A stretch of 64,000 nt of DNA from Clostridium sp. UBA1056 (GTDB taxonomy: Bacteria > Bacillota > Clostridia > Clostridiales > Clostridiaceae): contig DCDL01000024.1 in assembly GCA_002316385.1 (NCBI GenBank), forward strand, positions 62,001 to 126,000, in the 5' to 3' direction. Shown one piece after another: positions 17,555-27,384 of the stretch. Under the pieces are notes generated by a model, which saw only the letters and a list, made by a program, of their open reading frames with translations, did not search any database and was not told the origin of the DNA. The translations under genes were made by a program, and so were the position numbers. Position 1 is the stretch's first letter; every line of letters begins with the position of its first letter.

Positions 17555-19051
17555 ATGGCTAAAATAATGATTCAAGGTACAGCCTCATCTGTAGGAAAAA
17601 GTATACTAGTTACTGCCCTATGTAGAATATTTAAGCAAGATGGATATTTGGTATGTCCATATAAATCACAAAACATGTCCCTTAACTCATATATAACACT
17701 AGATGGAAAAGAAATGGGACGTGCTCAGGTACTACAAGCTTATGCTGCAGGATTAGAACCACAGGTGTATATGAATCCTATTCTATTAAAACCTACTACA
17801 GATAAAAACTGTCAAATAATTTTTAATGGAGAAGTCTATGGTTATTCTAATGCGAAGGAGTATCATAATTTAAAAGTTAAATTCAAGGATGATTTGAAAT
17901 CTGCATTTGAAGAGCTAGAAAATCAATTTGATATTATTGTTATGGAAGGTGCAGGAAGCCCAGCAGAAATAAATTTAAGAGATAATGATATTGTTAACAT
18001 GGGAATGGCAGAATTAGTAGATGCTCCTGTTTTACTTGTAGGGGATATTGATAAGGGCGGAGTATTTGCTTCTTTATTAGGTACTATTATGTTACTTAGC
18101 GATGAAGAGAAAAATAGAGTTAAAGGCACTATTATAAATAAATTTAGAGGAGATATCTCACTACTTAAATCAGGGGTTGATAGCTTAGAGGAGTTAACTC
18201 ATAAGGATTGTTTTGGGGTTGTTCCATATTTTAAATTAGATTTAGAGGATGAAGATGGAGCAGTTGAGCTTAACAAGAATATTACAGATAAAATAGATGT
18301 AGCTATTATAAAATTGCCTCATATATCAAACTTTACTGACTTTGATGCTTTAGCTATGGAGCCAGATGTATCTGTAAGGTATGTGGAAACTGTAAATGAA
18401 TTTAAAAATCCTGACTTAGTTATAATACCTGGAACTAAAAATACCTTAGGTGATTTGGAGTATTTAAAAAGTTCAGGATTATATAACAAAATCAAAGAAT
18501 ATGAAAGCAATGGCAAAATTATAGGTATATGTGGTGGTTATCAAATGTTAGGTAAAATATTAGAGGATCCTTATGGGGTTGAAACTTCATTAGAATCTAT
18601 GGAGGGATTAAATCTTTTACCTATAAGGACAGTATTTGAGGAGAGAAAGGTTACTACTAGAGTTAATGGTATCATAGAAAAAGATTTAATAAATAATGAT
18701 AAAACTTTAAATATATATGGATATGAAATACACATGGGAAAAACTACACTTATAGATGAGGGTAAAAATCTTATTATTATAAATAAAAGCAACAACCAAG
18801 AGACTCATCATTTAGATGGAGTAGTAAATAATAAAGGAAATGTAATTGGAACTTACATTCATGGTATTTTTGATGGTGTTGAATTTAGACAACATATTAT
18901 TAATGAGTTAAGAAGAAATAAAGGTATTGGAGAAAAAGTTTCTAAACCTTATGAACATCTAAGAGAAAAGGAATTGGATAAATTAGCTGACTTAGTAAGA
19001 GAGGCTATAGATATGGATAAAGTTTATAAAATAATGGGCTTAAATAGATAA
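17555..19051 (+). CDS. cobQ: Cobyric acid synthase (adenosylcobyrate amidase)
   Basis: CobQ/CbiP amidates side chains b, d, e and g of adenosylcobyrinate a,c-diamide using glutamine and ATP. The 498-residue length is normal. The N-terminal P-loop-like ATP domain shows MIQGTASSVGKSILVTALCR and VMEGAGSPAEINL. The C-terminal class-I amidotransferase domain shows GICGGYQMLG with the catalytic cysteine and GTYIHGIFD with the histidine. It is the first gene behind the cobalamin riboswitch; cbiB follows 14 bases after its stop. Confidence 0.95.
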   Translation: MAKIMIQGTASSVGKSILVTALCRIFKQDGYLVCPYKSQNMSLNSYITLDGKEMGRAQVLQAYAAGLEPQVYMNPILLKPTTDKNCQIIFNGEVYGYSNAKEYHNLKVKFKDDLKSAFEELENQFDIIVMEGAGSPAEINLRDNDIVNMGMAELVDAPVLLVGDIDKGGVFASLLGTIMLLSDEEKNRVKGTIINKFRGDISLLKSGVDSLEELTHKDCFGVVPYFKLDLEDEDGAVELNKNITDKIDVAIIKLPHISNFTDFDALAMEPDVSVRYVETVNEFKNPDLVIIPGTKNTLGDLEYLKSSGLYNKIKEYESNGKIIGICGGYQMLGKILEDPYGVETSLESMEGLNLLPIRTVFEERKVTTRVNGIIEKDLINNDKTLNIYGYEIHMGKTTLIDEGKNLIIINKSNNQETHHLDGVVNNKGNVIGTYIHGIFDGVEFRQHIINELRRNKGIGEKVSKPYEHLREKELDKLADLVREAIDMDKVYKIMGLNR

Positions 19052-19065
19052 CGGGAGATATTATT

Positions 19066-20034
19066 ATGATTAATTTTCACATATCTTTAAATATATTTTG
19101 TGTATTTTTAGCAGTTATTTTAGATTTTATTTTAGGCGATCCTAATTGGTTACCACATCCTATTATATATATAGGAAAACTTATTGGTTCCTTAGAAAAA
19201 TGGTTAAGAAAACACTTTCCAAATAATGAGAAATTAAAGTGGGCTTCTTTATTTATGGTATTTATAGTGTATATAACAACATACGTTATTCCCTATGTAT
19301 TACTTAGATTTGCAATAATAAATAATATTGTTTTTATTATTGTTAATACCTTAATAATATGGACAACGCTTGCAGCTAAAAGTCTTCACTTAGCAGGAAT
19401 TGAAGTTTATAATGCCCTTGCTAAAGATGATATAGAAGAGGGAAGAGTTAAACTTTCATATATTGTGGGACGAGATACCACATCTCTAAGTGAAGATGAA
19501 ATAATTCGAGGAGATGTAGAAACTATAGCTGAAAATACTTCTGATGGTATAATTGCACCTATAATGTATGCTATCATAGGTGGAGCTCCGTTTGCTATGA
19601 TGTATAAGGGAATTAATACTATGGATTCTATGGTAGGATACTTAAATGAAAAGTACAAGAATATAGGTTTTTTCCCAGCAAATATAGATGATATATTTAA
19701 TTTTATTCCTGCTAGGTTAACAGGAATACTAATGTGCCTTACAGCATGGATAGTTAATGGAAGTATAATTAAATCCTTTAAGATTATGGTGAGAGACAGA
19801 AAGAATCATAAAAGTCCAAACTGTGCTTATCCTGAAGGGGCTACCGCTGGAGCCCTAAATATTCAATTAGGTGGTACTAATACTTATTTTGGAGAAGTGG
19901 TAGAGAAACCAACCATTGGGGATTCCGTAATACCTTTAAGTTATATTCATATAAAGAAATCTATAATATTAATGTATAGTAGTGAAATTTTATTAGTAAT
20001 TTTAAGTTTAGCATCTTTAGTTATATTTTATTAA
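19066..20034 (+). CDS. cbiB: Adenosylcobinamide-phosphate synthase
   Basis: CbiB attaches the aminopropanol (phosphate) arm to adenosylcobyrate, giving adenosylcobinamide (phosphate); it is an integral membrane protein. The 322 residues include several hydrophobic segments. Family motifs are visible: DFILGDPNWLPHPIIYIG at the N-terminus, RDTTSLSEDEIIRGDVETIAEN and SPNCAYPEGATAGALNIQLGG. It lies between cobQ and cobD, which makes its aminopropanol-phosphate substrate, in the same riboswitch-controlled operon. Confidence 0.95.
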   Translation: MINFHISLNIFCVFLAVILDFILGDPNWLPHPIIYIGKLIGSLEKWLRKHFPNNEKLKWASLFMVFIVYITTYVIPYVLLRFAIINNIVFIIVNTLIIWTTLAAKSLHLAGIEVYNALAKDDIEEGRVKLSYIVGRDTTSLSEDEIIRGDVETIAENTSDGIIAPIMYAIIGGAPFAMMYKGINTMDSMVGYLNEKYKNIGFFPANIDDIFNFIPARLTGILMCLTAWIVNGSIIKSFKIMVRDRKNHKSPNCAYPEGATAGALNIQLGGTNTYFGEVVEKPTIGDSVIPLSYIHIKKSIILMYSSEILLVILSLASLVIFY

Positions 20035-20088
20035 CGATGATTACTTATAACTTACACATATTAGAATGAAAGGTGGCATATATCTATT

Positions 20089-21210
20089 TTGAAACATGGA
20101 GGAGATATATATACTGAAGGTACTTTAATAGGAAGAACGCTTCTAGACTTTAGTTCCAATGTAAATCCTATACCTATATCAGAAAAATTTAAAAATAATA
20201 TAGGAGAAGCTTTGGGAAAAGTACCACTGTATCCAGACATAAAATATAGAGAATTAAAAAATAATCTGTTGAACTATTTATTTAAAAGTGATGAGTATTT
20301 TAATGGAAATGGGTATAAAGAAGATTATTTTAAAAGTATAGGCATTAACAACATCATAGTAGGAAATGGAGCGGCTGAAATTTTAGATTTGGTAATAAGC
20401 TACCTAAAATCTATAACTATAGTAGTTCCATCATTTGTAGAATATGATGACTTTAGTAAAAAACATAAATTGAGTATTAATTATTCTTTCTTAAATGAGT
20501 CTATGGAATATGATTATGAAGATATATTTGCTAAGTTACAAGATACGGAAGGCTTAATAATAGCCAATCCCAATAATCCTAATGGCTGTATTATTAATCA
20601 TGAGAAGTTCAAAAAAATATTGAATTATTGTGAAGCTAATAATAAATTAGTAATTGTAGATGAAGCTTTTATAGAGTTTATATTGGACAATAATAAGAGT
20701 ATAATTAATTGTATAAATAGTTATAGTTGCATTGTAGTAGTTAGAGCTATAACAAAATTCTTCTCTATGGCAGGTATTCGTTTTGGTTATGCTATAAGTA
20801 GAAATAATAGATTATTAGAATTTATTCAGCAAAATCAAAATCCTTGGACAGTAAATTGTTTTGCAGAAGTTGCTGTTAAGTATGCTTTATTTGATGAAGA
20901 ATTTATAAATAAAAGTAAAAGCTGGTTAATATGTGAAAGAGACTTTATGAGAAGTCAACTGAACACAATAGATTTTATTGAAAAAGTTTATGAAAGTAAT
21001 GGTAATTATTTTCTTTGTAAAATTAAAGGAATTACTAGTTCAGAACTTTTAAAAGAACTTATGAAAAAGAAAATTTTGATTAGAAATTGTAATAATTATA
21101 TTGGTCTTGATGATAGCTTTGTTAGAATAGCTATAAAAACTAGAGATATGAATGAAACTATTATAAGTGCTTTAGTCGAAATTAATAGTTCACTGAAAAT
21201 ATTTAAATAA
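20089..21210 (+). CDS. cobD: L-threonine-O-3-phosphate decarboxylase, HisC-like
   Basis: CobD is a PLP enzyme that decarboxylates threonine phosphate to (R)-1-aminopropan-2-ol phosphate, the linker added by CbiB. The 373-residue protein is aminotransferase class I/II. LDFSSNVNPIP near the N-terminus, ANPNNPNG, VVDEAFIEF and the PLP lysine in VVRAITKFFSMAGIRFGY are visible. The start is TTG with an AAAGGTGG site about 12 bases upstream; no in-frame ATG or GTG is better placed. Histidinol-phosphate aminotransferase is the main alternative, but the N-terminal SSNVNP motif and the cbiB neighbour favour CobD. Confidence 0.88.
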   Translation: MKHGGDIYTEGTLIGRTLLDFSSNVNPIPISEKFKNNIGEALGKVPLYPDIKYRELKNNLLNYLFKSDEYFNGNGYKEDYFKSIGINNIIVGNGAAEILDLVISYLKSITIVVPSFVEYDDFSKKHKLSINYSFLNESMEYDYEDIFAKLQDTEGLIIANPNNPNGCIINHEKFKKILNYCEANNKLVIVDEAFIEFILDNNKSIINCINSYSCIVVVRAITKFFSMAGIRFGYAISRNNRLLEFIQQNQNPWTVNCFAEVAVKYALFDEEFINKSKSWLICERDFMRSQLNTIDFIEKVYESNGNYFLCKIKGITSSELLKELMKKKILIRNCNNYIGLDDSFVRIAIKTRDMNETIISALVEINSSLKIFK

Positions 21211-21224
21211 AGGATAGGGTTTTC

Positions 21225-21857
21225 ATGGATAGTTTTAATAATTCTGTGTTTATTTCATTAAATGGGATGAATACTAAAGTTTTAATATTAGGTGGCGGAA
21301 ATGGTGCTTTAATAAAAACAAAAACCTTATTAGATAATGGATTTATAGTTCATTGTATATCAAAAGAGTTTACTGCAAAATTTAAAGAATTAGATTACAC
21401 TTATCCGAACTTAAAACTTCTTTATAATCCTTTTACTAATGAGTTATTGGATGATTATCATTTAATTGTGATTTGTACAAGTGATGAGAAATTCAATGAT
21501 AGTATTAGGAGTATATGTGATAGTAAAAATAAAATTTTTATTGATACTACAATACCTGAAAATTCTAAAGCAATTCTTTGTGCTACAAGAAGAAGCAAAA
21601 ATATAGCTTTAGGAATTCGAATAAATGGAAAAAATCCTAAGGCATCAGTATTCTTATGTAATAAGGGAAAAGAATATCTTAAAGAATTTGATAATTATAT
21701 AGAATTTATAACTCATATTAGAAATAATGTAACAAATTTTAATAATAAAAATGAAATTCTAAATTTTGTATGTTCTGAAGATTTTCTTTTCTTCTTTAAT
21801 AAAGGTTGTCATATTCATATTTTAGAGTTGTTTTATCCGGAACTAATAGATAATTAA
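21225..21857 (+). CDS. Precorrin-2 dehydrogenase / siroheme synthase N-domain protein
   Basis: This 210-residue protein has a Rossmann fold (VLILGGGNGALIKTKTLL) and resembles the CysG N-terminal/Met8p group, which oxidises precorrin-2 to sirohydrochlorin with NAD+ and may chelate iron or cobalt. The middle part DYHLIVICTSDEKFNDSI and the CATRRSKNIALGIRINGKNPKAS segment fit. The C-terminus is divergent. It lies between cobD and hemC and downstream genes make precorrin-2, consistent with a branch to siroheme or cobalamin. Chelatase activity is inferred only. Confidence 0.75.
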   Translation: MDSFNNSVFISLNGMNTKVLILGGGNGALIKTKTLLDNGFIVHCISKEFTAKFKELDYTYPNLKLLYNPFTNELLDDYHLIVICTSDEKFNDSIRSICDSKNKIFIDTTIPENSKAILCATRRSKNIALGIRINGKNPKASVFLCNKGKEYLKEFDNYIEFITHIRNNVTNFNNKNEILNFVCSEDFLFFFNKGCHIHILELFYPELIDN

Positions 21858-21896
21858 GTATAGACTTAAGTTTATATTATGAATGGAGGAGTATAA

Positions 21897-22769
21897 TTGA
21901 ATTTAAAATTAGCCACAAGAAAAAGCAAACTTGCTCAAGTTCAAACGGATTATGTGATGAATTTAGTTGAGAAACTACACCATGTAAAATGTGAAAAGGT
22001 TCTTACAGATACCTTAGGAGATAGAAGACTTGATGTAACATTAGATAAAATTGGTGGAAAGGGAGTATTTATAAAGGAATTAGAGAAGTTAATAATCGAT
22101 GGAACAGCACATGGTGGAGTCCACAGTATGAAGGATGTACCTTATGAGTTACCAGAAGGATTCTCCATTGCTGCTATGCCAATAAGAGAAGATGTAAGGG
22201 ATGCTTTTGTATCAATGAATGGAGTTTCATTTTTTGATTTGCCTAAAGGTGCTAGAGTTGGTACTAGTAGTAAAAGACGAAGTGAACAAATTCTACTTTT
22301 AAGACCAGATATTGAAATCGTTCCGGTAAGAGGTAATGTGCAAACAAGGATTGATAAAATTAAAAATGAGAATTTAGATGGTATAGTGCTAGCTGCTGCT
22401 GGTCTGAAAAGATTAGGACTAGAAGAAATCATTACTAATTATTTTGAGGTAAATGAAATTGTTCCTGCCATTGCACAAGGAGCTCTAGGAATAGAAGTTT
22501 ATGAAAACTGTGAATATGCAGAGGTATTAAAAGCTTTAGATAATGAGCAAGTTAGAGTTTGTGTAGAAGCTGAAAGAAGCTTTATGAGAGAATTAAAGGG
22601 TGATTGTCATTCTACCATTGGAGCATATGCAACTATAGAAGATGATGTAATGACCATTATGGGTATATATGAGGTTAATGGTAAATTAGTAAAAGACACT
22701 GTAGTTGGAAAGAAGGAAGACTACTTAAACTTAGGAAAAAAATTATCACAAAATATCTTAAATAAATAG
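21897..22769 (+). CDS. hemC: Porphobilinogen deaminase (hydroxymethylbilane synthase)
   Basis: HemC polymerises four porphobilinogens into hydroxymethylbilane. The 290-residue protein begins LATRKSKLAQVQTDYV and shows GGKGVFIKELEKLI, HSMKDVP, GTSSKRRSEQ, VRGNVQTRIDK and the dipyrromethane-cofactor cysteine in ELKGDCHSTIGA. The start codon is TTG with a strong GGAGGAG site. It sits 39 bases after the dehydrogenase gene, in the riboswitch-led operon. Confidence 0.95.
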   Translation: MNLKLATRKSKLAQVQTDYVMNLVEKLHHVKCEKVLTDTLGDRRLDVTLDKIGGKGVFIKELEKLIIDGTAHGGVHSMKDVPYELPEGFSIAAMPIREDVRDAFVSMNGVSFFDLPKGARVGTSSKRRSEQILLLRPDIEIVPVRGNVQTRIDKIKNENLDGIVLAAAGLKRLGLEEIITNYFEVNEIVPAIAQGALGIEVYENCEYAEVLKALDNEQVRVCVEAERSFMRELKGDCHSTIGAYATIEDDVMTIMGIYEVNGKLVKDTVVGKKEDYLNLGKKLSQNILNK

Positions 22770-22788
22770 ATATAAAATAGGAGGGTGT

Positions 22789-24243
22789 ATGGGAAAGGTT
22801 TATTTAATTGGCGGTGGTCCAGGATCACCAGACTTAATAACATTAAGGGCTGTAAAGGCTTTGAAAGAATGTACAGCTATACTTTACGATAGATTATCTG
22901 GTTCTGAGATATTAAAATATGTAAATGAAGATGCAAAGCTTTATTATTGTGGAAAAGAACCAGGATGCCACTATAAAACACAAGAAGAAATTAATGAGAC
23001 GTTAGTTAAATTGGCTAAGGAAGGCCATATTGTTGGAAGAATTAAAGGTGGAGATCCATATATCTTTGGTCGTGGTGGAGAAGAAGCTTTAGCTCTTATA
23101 GATGAGAACATTGATTTTGAAGTGGTACCTGGAATAACTTCACCTATTGCAGCACTTAATTATGGTGGTATACCTGTAACACATAGAAAGATTGCTCAAA
23201 GTTTCCATGTATTTACGGCTAAAAGTGCTGCTAGTTTAAATTTAGATTTTGACACTATAGCTAAATTAAAAGGCACCTTGATTTTTATGATGGGGTACGA
23301 ACAATTAGAAAGTATTTGCAATGGTCTTATTACTGCTGGATTGAGTGAGGATACTCCGGCAGCTCTTGTAATGAGTGGGACTACATCTAAACAAAAGAAA
23401 GCCGTAGGAACTTTAAAAGACATAACTAGAATAGCAAAAGAAAGGGGCATTTCAAATCCATCCATCATTGTGGTGGGACAAGTAGTTAATTTTAATGATA
23501 AGTTAAACTGGTTTGAGAAATTGCCTCTATTCGGAAGAAATATTTGTATAACTAGAAGTAGAGCTCAAAGTAAGGAAATTTGTGATGAGCTTTCTAAATT
23601 AGGAGCGTCTGTTACAGAGATAAATTCTATAGCAATAGAAGCTAATCTTGAAAGTATTAAAGGGATAGAAAATAAACTAGAGGATTATAAATACATACTA
23701 TTAACTAGTATAAACGGAGTTGAAATGTTATTTAATGCATTAGCTCATAATGATATAGACATAAGAAGAATTAAAGGAGACTTTATTTCTATAGGGGATG
23801 CTACTACCAAAGCCTTAAAAGCTAAAGGAATAATTCCTAGCTTAACAGCAAAGGAATTTACTGGTGAAGGATTATTTAAAGCTATAGAGCCAAGGATTTC
23901 TTCAGGAGATAAAATATTAATTCCACGTTCTAAGAAGGGAAGAGATTATATTGTGAAGGAGCTTCGCAATCTTGGAGCTGAGGTAGATGATATACCAGTT
24001 TATGATACAGTTGTTGGTGAAAATCATAATTTAATTTCCTTTGACAATTGTGATACAGTAGTATTTACTAGTCCAACTACTGTAGAAAATATGATTACTT
24101 TAGTTGGTATAGATAAAATTAGAGAAAAATCAATTATATCAATAGGGCCTATTACTTCAAAGGCTTTAGATCGCCATCAATTACCATATATGGAATGTGA
24201 TAGAATTGGTAATCAAGGTATTATAGATACCTTACTTAAATAA
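22789..24243 (+). CDS. cobA-hemD: Fused uroporphyrinogen-III C-methyltransferase / uroporphyrinogen-III synthase
   Basis: This 484-residue fusion joins two steps of the pathway. Residues 1 to about 245 are the SAM-dependent CobA/SUMT methyltransferase that makes precorrin-2 (VYLIGGGPGSPDLITLRA, RLKGGDPYIFGRGGEE-like motif, VVPGITSPIA, GTLIFMMG). Residues about 250-484 are HemD uroporphyrinogen-III synthase (NICITRSRAQSKEI, TSINGVEMLF, DTVVFTSPTTVENM). This fusion is common in clostridia and couples cyclisation to methylation. It follows hemC by 19 bases. Confidence 0.95.
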   Translation: MGKVYLIGGGPGSPDLITLRAVKALKECTAILYDRLSGSEILKYVNEDAKLYYCGKEPGCHYKTQEEINETLVKLAKEGHIVGRIKGGDPYIFGRGGEEALALIDENIDFEVVPGITSPIAALNYGGIPVTHRKIAQSFHVFTAKSAASLNLDFDTIAKLKGTLIFMMGYEQLESICNGLITAGLSEDTPAALVMSGTTSKQKKAVGTLKDITRIAKERGISNPSIIVVGQVVNFNDKLNWFEKLPLFGRNICITRSRAQSKEICDELSKLGASVTEINSIAIEANLESIKGIENKLEDYKYILLTSINGVEMLFNALAHNDIDIRRIKGDFISIGDATTKALKAKGIIPSLTAKEFTGEGLFKAIEPRISSGDKILIPRSKKGRDYIVKELRNLGAEVDDIPVYDTVVGENHNLISFDNCDTVVFTSPTTVENMITLVGIDKIREKSIISIGPITSKALDRHQLPYMECDRIGNQGIIDTLLK

Positions 24244-24275
24244 ATTATTTTAAAGTATTGAAAGGTAGGTGTATC

Positions 24276-24326
24276 ATGGCCTTATTATCATTGAAGGGCT
24301 GTGTTTATTATGTTCAAAAGATATAG
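24276..24326 (+). CDS. Candidate 16-residue ORF overlapping the hemB start
   Basis: An ATG with a strong AAAGGTAGGTG site opens a 16-codon frame (MALLSLKGCVYYVQKI) that overlaps the hemB start and stops 14 bases inside hemB. hemB itself has only a weak, poorly spaced site, so translation of this leader peptide may couple to hemB initiation. It could equally be a remnant of a different hemB start. No homologue is known to me. Confidence 0.35.
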   Translation: MALLSLKGCVYYVQKI

Positions 24327-25275
24327 AAGATTAAGAGAAACTAGTGCAATAAGAGATATGGTACGTGAGACTGTTTTAAATAGCAATGATTTCATATACC
24401 CAATCTTTGTAGTAGAAGGTGAAAATATTAAAAAAGAAATTCCTTCTTTAGTAGGTAATTATCATTGGTCATTGGATAGATTACCTGAAGTTATAGATGA
24501 AGTTATCAAAACAGGAGTAAAAGGTATAATTTTATTTGGGATTCCAGATGAAAAAGATGAAATTGCATCTTCAGCTTTCCGTGAAGATGGTATTGTTCAA
24601 AGAGCAATAAGAAAAGTTAAAGAAATATCTAAGGATTTATTTGTTATTACAGATGTATGTATGTGCCAATACACTTGTCATGGACATTGTGGAATAATTA
24701 AGAATGAAAGAATAGATAATGATGAAACTTTAAAGTATTTAGCTAAAATTGCTCTTTCCCATGCTAAAGCTGGAGCTGACATGGTTGCGCCTTCTGATGC
24801 GATGGATGGTAGAGTTAAGATTATAAGAGATATATTAGATGAAAATGGATTTGAGCATATAGCTATAATGAGTTATAGCGCTAAATATAGTTCTGCTATG
24901 TATGGTCCATTTAGAGAAGCTGCAAATTCAACTCCTCAATTTGGGGATAGAAATAGCTATCAAATGGATCCTGCCAATGGAAGAGAATCTATGAGAGAAA
25001 TTGCTGCAGATATTGAAGAAGGTGCAGATATAGTAATGGTTAAACCAGCTATACTATACTTAGACATAATAAAAGAGGCTAGTATGACATTTAATATGCC
25101 TATAGCAGCTTACAATGTTAGTGGAGAATATGCTATGATTAAAACTGCTGGTGCAAATGGATTAATTGATGAAAAAAGAGCTGCCCTTGAAATGCTAACT
25201 TCAATAAAAAGAGCCGGTGCTAAATTAATTATTACTTACTATGCATTAGAAGCAAGTAAATGGATTAAAGAATAG
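24310..25275 (+). CDS. hemB: Delta-aminolevulinic acid dehydratase (porphobilinogen synthase)
   Basis: HemB condenses two 5-aminolevulinates to porphobilinogen. The 321-residue protein shows the metal-binding cysteine cluster DVCMCQYTCHGHCG, AKAGADMVAPSDAMDGRV, the catalytic lysine region MSYSAKYSSAMYGPFREA and the second Schiff-base lysine in DIVMVKPAILYLDI. The cysteine-rich site indicates a zinc-type enzyme. ATG 24310 is the usual family start, and a GTG lies three codons upstream. It is the last gene before a strong terminator. Confidence 0.95.
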   Translation: MFKRYRRLRETSAIRDMVRETVLNSNDFIYPIFVVEGENIKKEIPSLVGNYHWSLDRLPEVIDEVIKTGVKGIILFGIPDEKDEIASSAFREDGIVQRAIRKVKEISKDLFVITDVCMCQYTCHGHCGIIKNERIDNDETLKYLAKIALSHAKAGADMVAPSDAMDGRVKIIRDILDENGFEHIAIMSYSAKYSSAMYGPFREAANSTPQFGDRNSYQMDPANGRESMREIAADIEEGADIVMVKPAILYLDIIKEASMTFNMPIAAYNVSGEYAMIKTAGANGLIDEKRAALEMLTSIKRAGAKLIITYYALEASKWIKE

Positions 25276-25295
25276 TAAATTTAATAAGCTTAATT

Positions 25296-25330
25296 AAAAA
25301 CCCATTGTAATAAAACAGTGGGTTTTTAAA
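25296..25330 (+). terminator. Terminator of the cobalamin/heme operon
   Basis: A 13-bp inverted repeat (25296-25308 with 25315-25327, one G-U pair) ends in a T-run just after hemB. Confidence 0.85.
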
Positions 25331-25490
25331 ATATCCAAGAAGTTTACGAAGGAATTACATTATATAACATTTGGTATAATGAATAATTTGAAAACAAAGT
25401 TCACATTTATAAATTATAACATTGAATATATAGACTTTTAGCAGTATAATATGGTTAGATATTTATTAGTAAAAATAGGGGTGAATATTG

Positions 25491-27269
25491 ATGAATGTTA
25501 AAGAAAAAATTGAAAGTCTTAGAGCGGCTATGAAAGAAAATAAATTATCAGCTTATATTATTCCTAGCTTTGATTCTCATCAAAGTGAATATGTAGCTGA
25601 ATACTTCAAAGCTAGAGCATGGATTTCTGGTTTTACAGGTTCAGCAGGAACTGTAGTTGTGACTCTTAACAGAGCTATATTATGGGCAGATGGTCGTTAT
25701 TATATTCAAGCCGAAAAACAATTAACTGGTAGTGGTATAGAACTTTTCAAAATGGGACAGCCTAAAATACCTACTTATACAGAGTTTCTTAAGGAAGAAC
25801 TTAATCCAGGAGATGTAGTTGGATTTGATGGAACTGTAATGCCTATTAGTATATTTAAAACTATGAAAGAGACATTTAAAAGCAAAAATATAGATATAAA
25901 TCCTAATAAAGATTTAATATCTCCAATTTGGGTTGATAGACCAAACATGCCAAATACAAAGGTATTTCTTCATGATGTTAAATTTGCAGGAAAATCGGCA
26001 ACAGAGAAACTTGGAGCTGTTAGAGAAAAAATGAAGGCAATAGGTGCTGAGTATTATATACTAAGTTCTTTAGATGATATCGCATGGACATTAAATATTA
26101 GAGGAAATGATGTAGAAAGCAGTCCTGTAACAATAGCTTATTTATTGATTAGTATGAATTCTGCAAAGCTTTTTATTGACAATAATAAATTAAATGATGA
26201 AGTTATAGATAATTTAAAATCTTCTTCTGTAGACTTATCAGAATATAATGAAATATATAAAAGATTAAGTGAGCTCCAAGATACGTCTATATTATTCGAT
26301 CCAAATAAAACAAATGTAAAAATACTTACTTCATTAAAAGATTCTATTTCTAAGATTGAAAAGAGAAATATAACTACAGATTTAAAAGCCATAAAAAATG
26401 AAGTAGAAAGAAGCAACTTTAGAAATTGTACTATAAAAGATGGAGTTGCTATGGTTAAGTTTATAAAGTACTTAAAAGAAAATATAGGAAAAAAAGAGAT
26501 ATCTGAGATGTCAGCTACAGGCACATTGACTAAATTAAGGAGTGAACAAGAGTACTTTGTTGAACCAAGCTTTTCCACTATAGCTGCCTATAAAGAACAT
26601 GCTGCTATGATGCATTATTTTGCAACACCAGAAAGTAATTATGTTTTAAAACCACAAGGGTTATTCCTAATAGATTCAGGTGGACAGTATTACGATGGAA
26701 CTACAGATATAACAAGAACTATAGTTCTTGGTGACTTAACTGAAGAAGAAAGAAAAGATTTTACCCTTGTAGTTAAGAGCAATTTAGCTTTAACTATGGC
26801 GAAATTTTTATATGGTGCTACAGGATCTAACTTAGATATTATTGCGAGAACACCACTTTGGGAAGCCGGAATAGATTATAAATGTGGAACAGGACATGGA
26901 GTTGGATTTTTCCTTAATGTTCATGAAGGGCCTCAAGGATTCGCTCAAGTTCCTAATACTGTAGTTCTAGAAGAAGGTATGAATATAACTAATGAGCCAG
27001 GGGTATATAAAGAAGGAAAACATGGCATTAGAATAGAGAATTTGTTATTTGTTTCTAAGGATAGTGAAACAGAATATGGAGGACAATTTATGAAGTTCGA
27101 TGTAGCTACTTATTGCCCTATAGATTTGAATGGTATAATGGTGGATATGCTTACTGAAAAGGAAAGATTATTCTTAAATAATTATCATAAGGAAGTATAT
27201 AATATTCTATCACCTTATCTAAATGTTGAAGAAAAAGAATTCTTAAAGAAAGAAACTAGAGAAATATAG
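25491..27269 (+). CDS. Xaa-Pro aminopeptidase, M24B family
   Basis: This 592-residue cytosolic metallopeptidase removes N-terminal residues preceding proline. Two creatinase N-like domains (residues 1 to about 300) precede the pita-bread catalytic domain. The metal ligands are readable: LIDSGGQYYDGTTDITRT (two Asp), GTGHGVGFFLNVHEGP (His), NEPGVYKEGKHGIRIEN (Glu) and the C-terminal Glu-containing segment. The three-domain length matches the eukaryote-like APP form frequent in clostridia. ATG 25491 follows GGGGTG. It is monocistronic, with a terminator after it. Confidence 0.92.
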   Translation: MNVKEKIESLRAAMKENKLSAYIIPSFDSHQSEYVAEYFKARAWISGFTGSAGTVVVTLNRAILWADGRYYIQAEKQLTGSGIELFKMGQPKIPTYTEFLKEELNPGDVVGFDGTVMPISIFKTMKETFKSKNIDINPNKDLISPIWVDRPNMPNTKVFLHDVKFAGKSATEKLGAVREKMKAIGAEYYILSSLDDIAWTLNIRGNDVESSPVTIAYLLISMNSAKLFIDNNKLNDEVIDNLKSSSVDLSEYNEIYKRLSELQDTSILFDPNKTNVKILTSLKDSISKIEKRNITTDLKAIKNEVERSNFRNCTIKDGVAMVKFIKYLKENIGKKEISEMSATGTLTKLRSEQEYFVEPSFSTIAAYKEHAAMMHYFATPESNYVLKPQGLFLIDSGGQYYDGTTDITRTIVLGDLTEEERKDFTLVVKSNLALTMAKFLYGATGSNLDIIARTPLWEAGIDYKCGTGHGVGFFLNVHEGPQGFAQVPNTVVLEEGMNITNEPGVYKEGKHGIRIENLLFVSKDSETEYGGQFMKFDVATYCPIDLNGIMVDMLTEKERLFLNNYHKEVYNILSPYLNVEEKEFLKKETREI

Positions 27270-27338
27270 ATAAAATAAACTTTAAGAAGTTACATTTCTT
27301 ATAGCCACAAATTTGTATTATAAAATATTAAATACATT

Positions 27339-27380
27339 AAACTAAAAATCATCCCTGATATTAGGGATGATTTTTAGTTT
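27339..27380. terminator. Strong bidirectional terminator
   Basis: A perfect 18-bp inverted repeat (27339-27356 with 27363-27380) with A- and T-rich ends separates the aminopeptidase gene from a tiny leftward gene. Confidence 0.85.
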
Positions 27381-27384
27381 AGTA

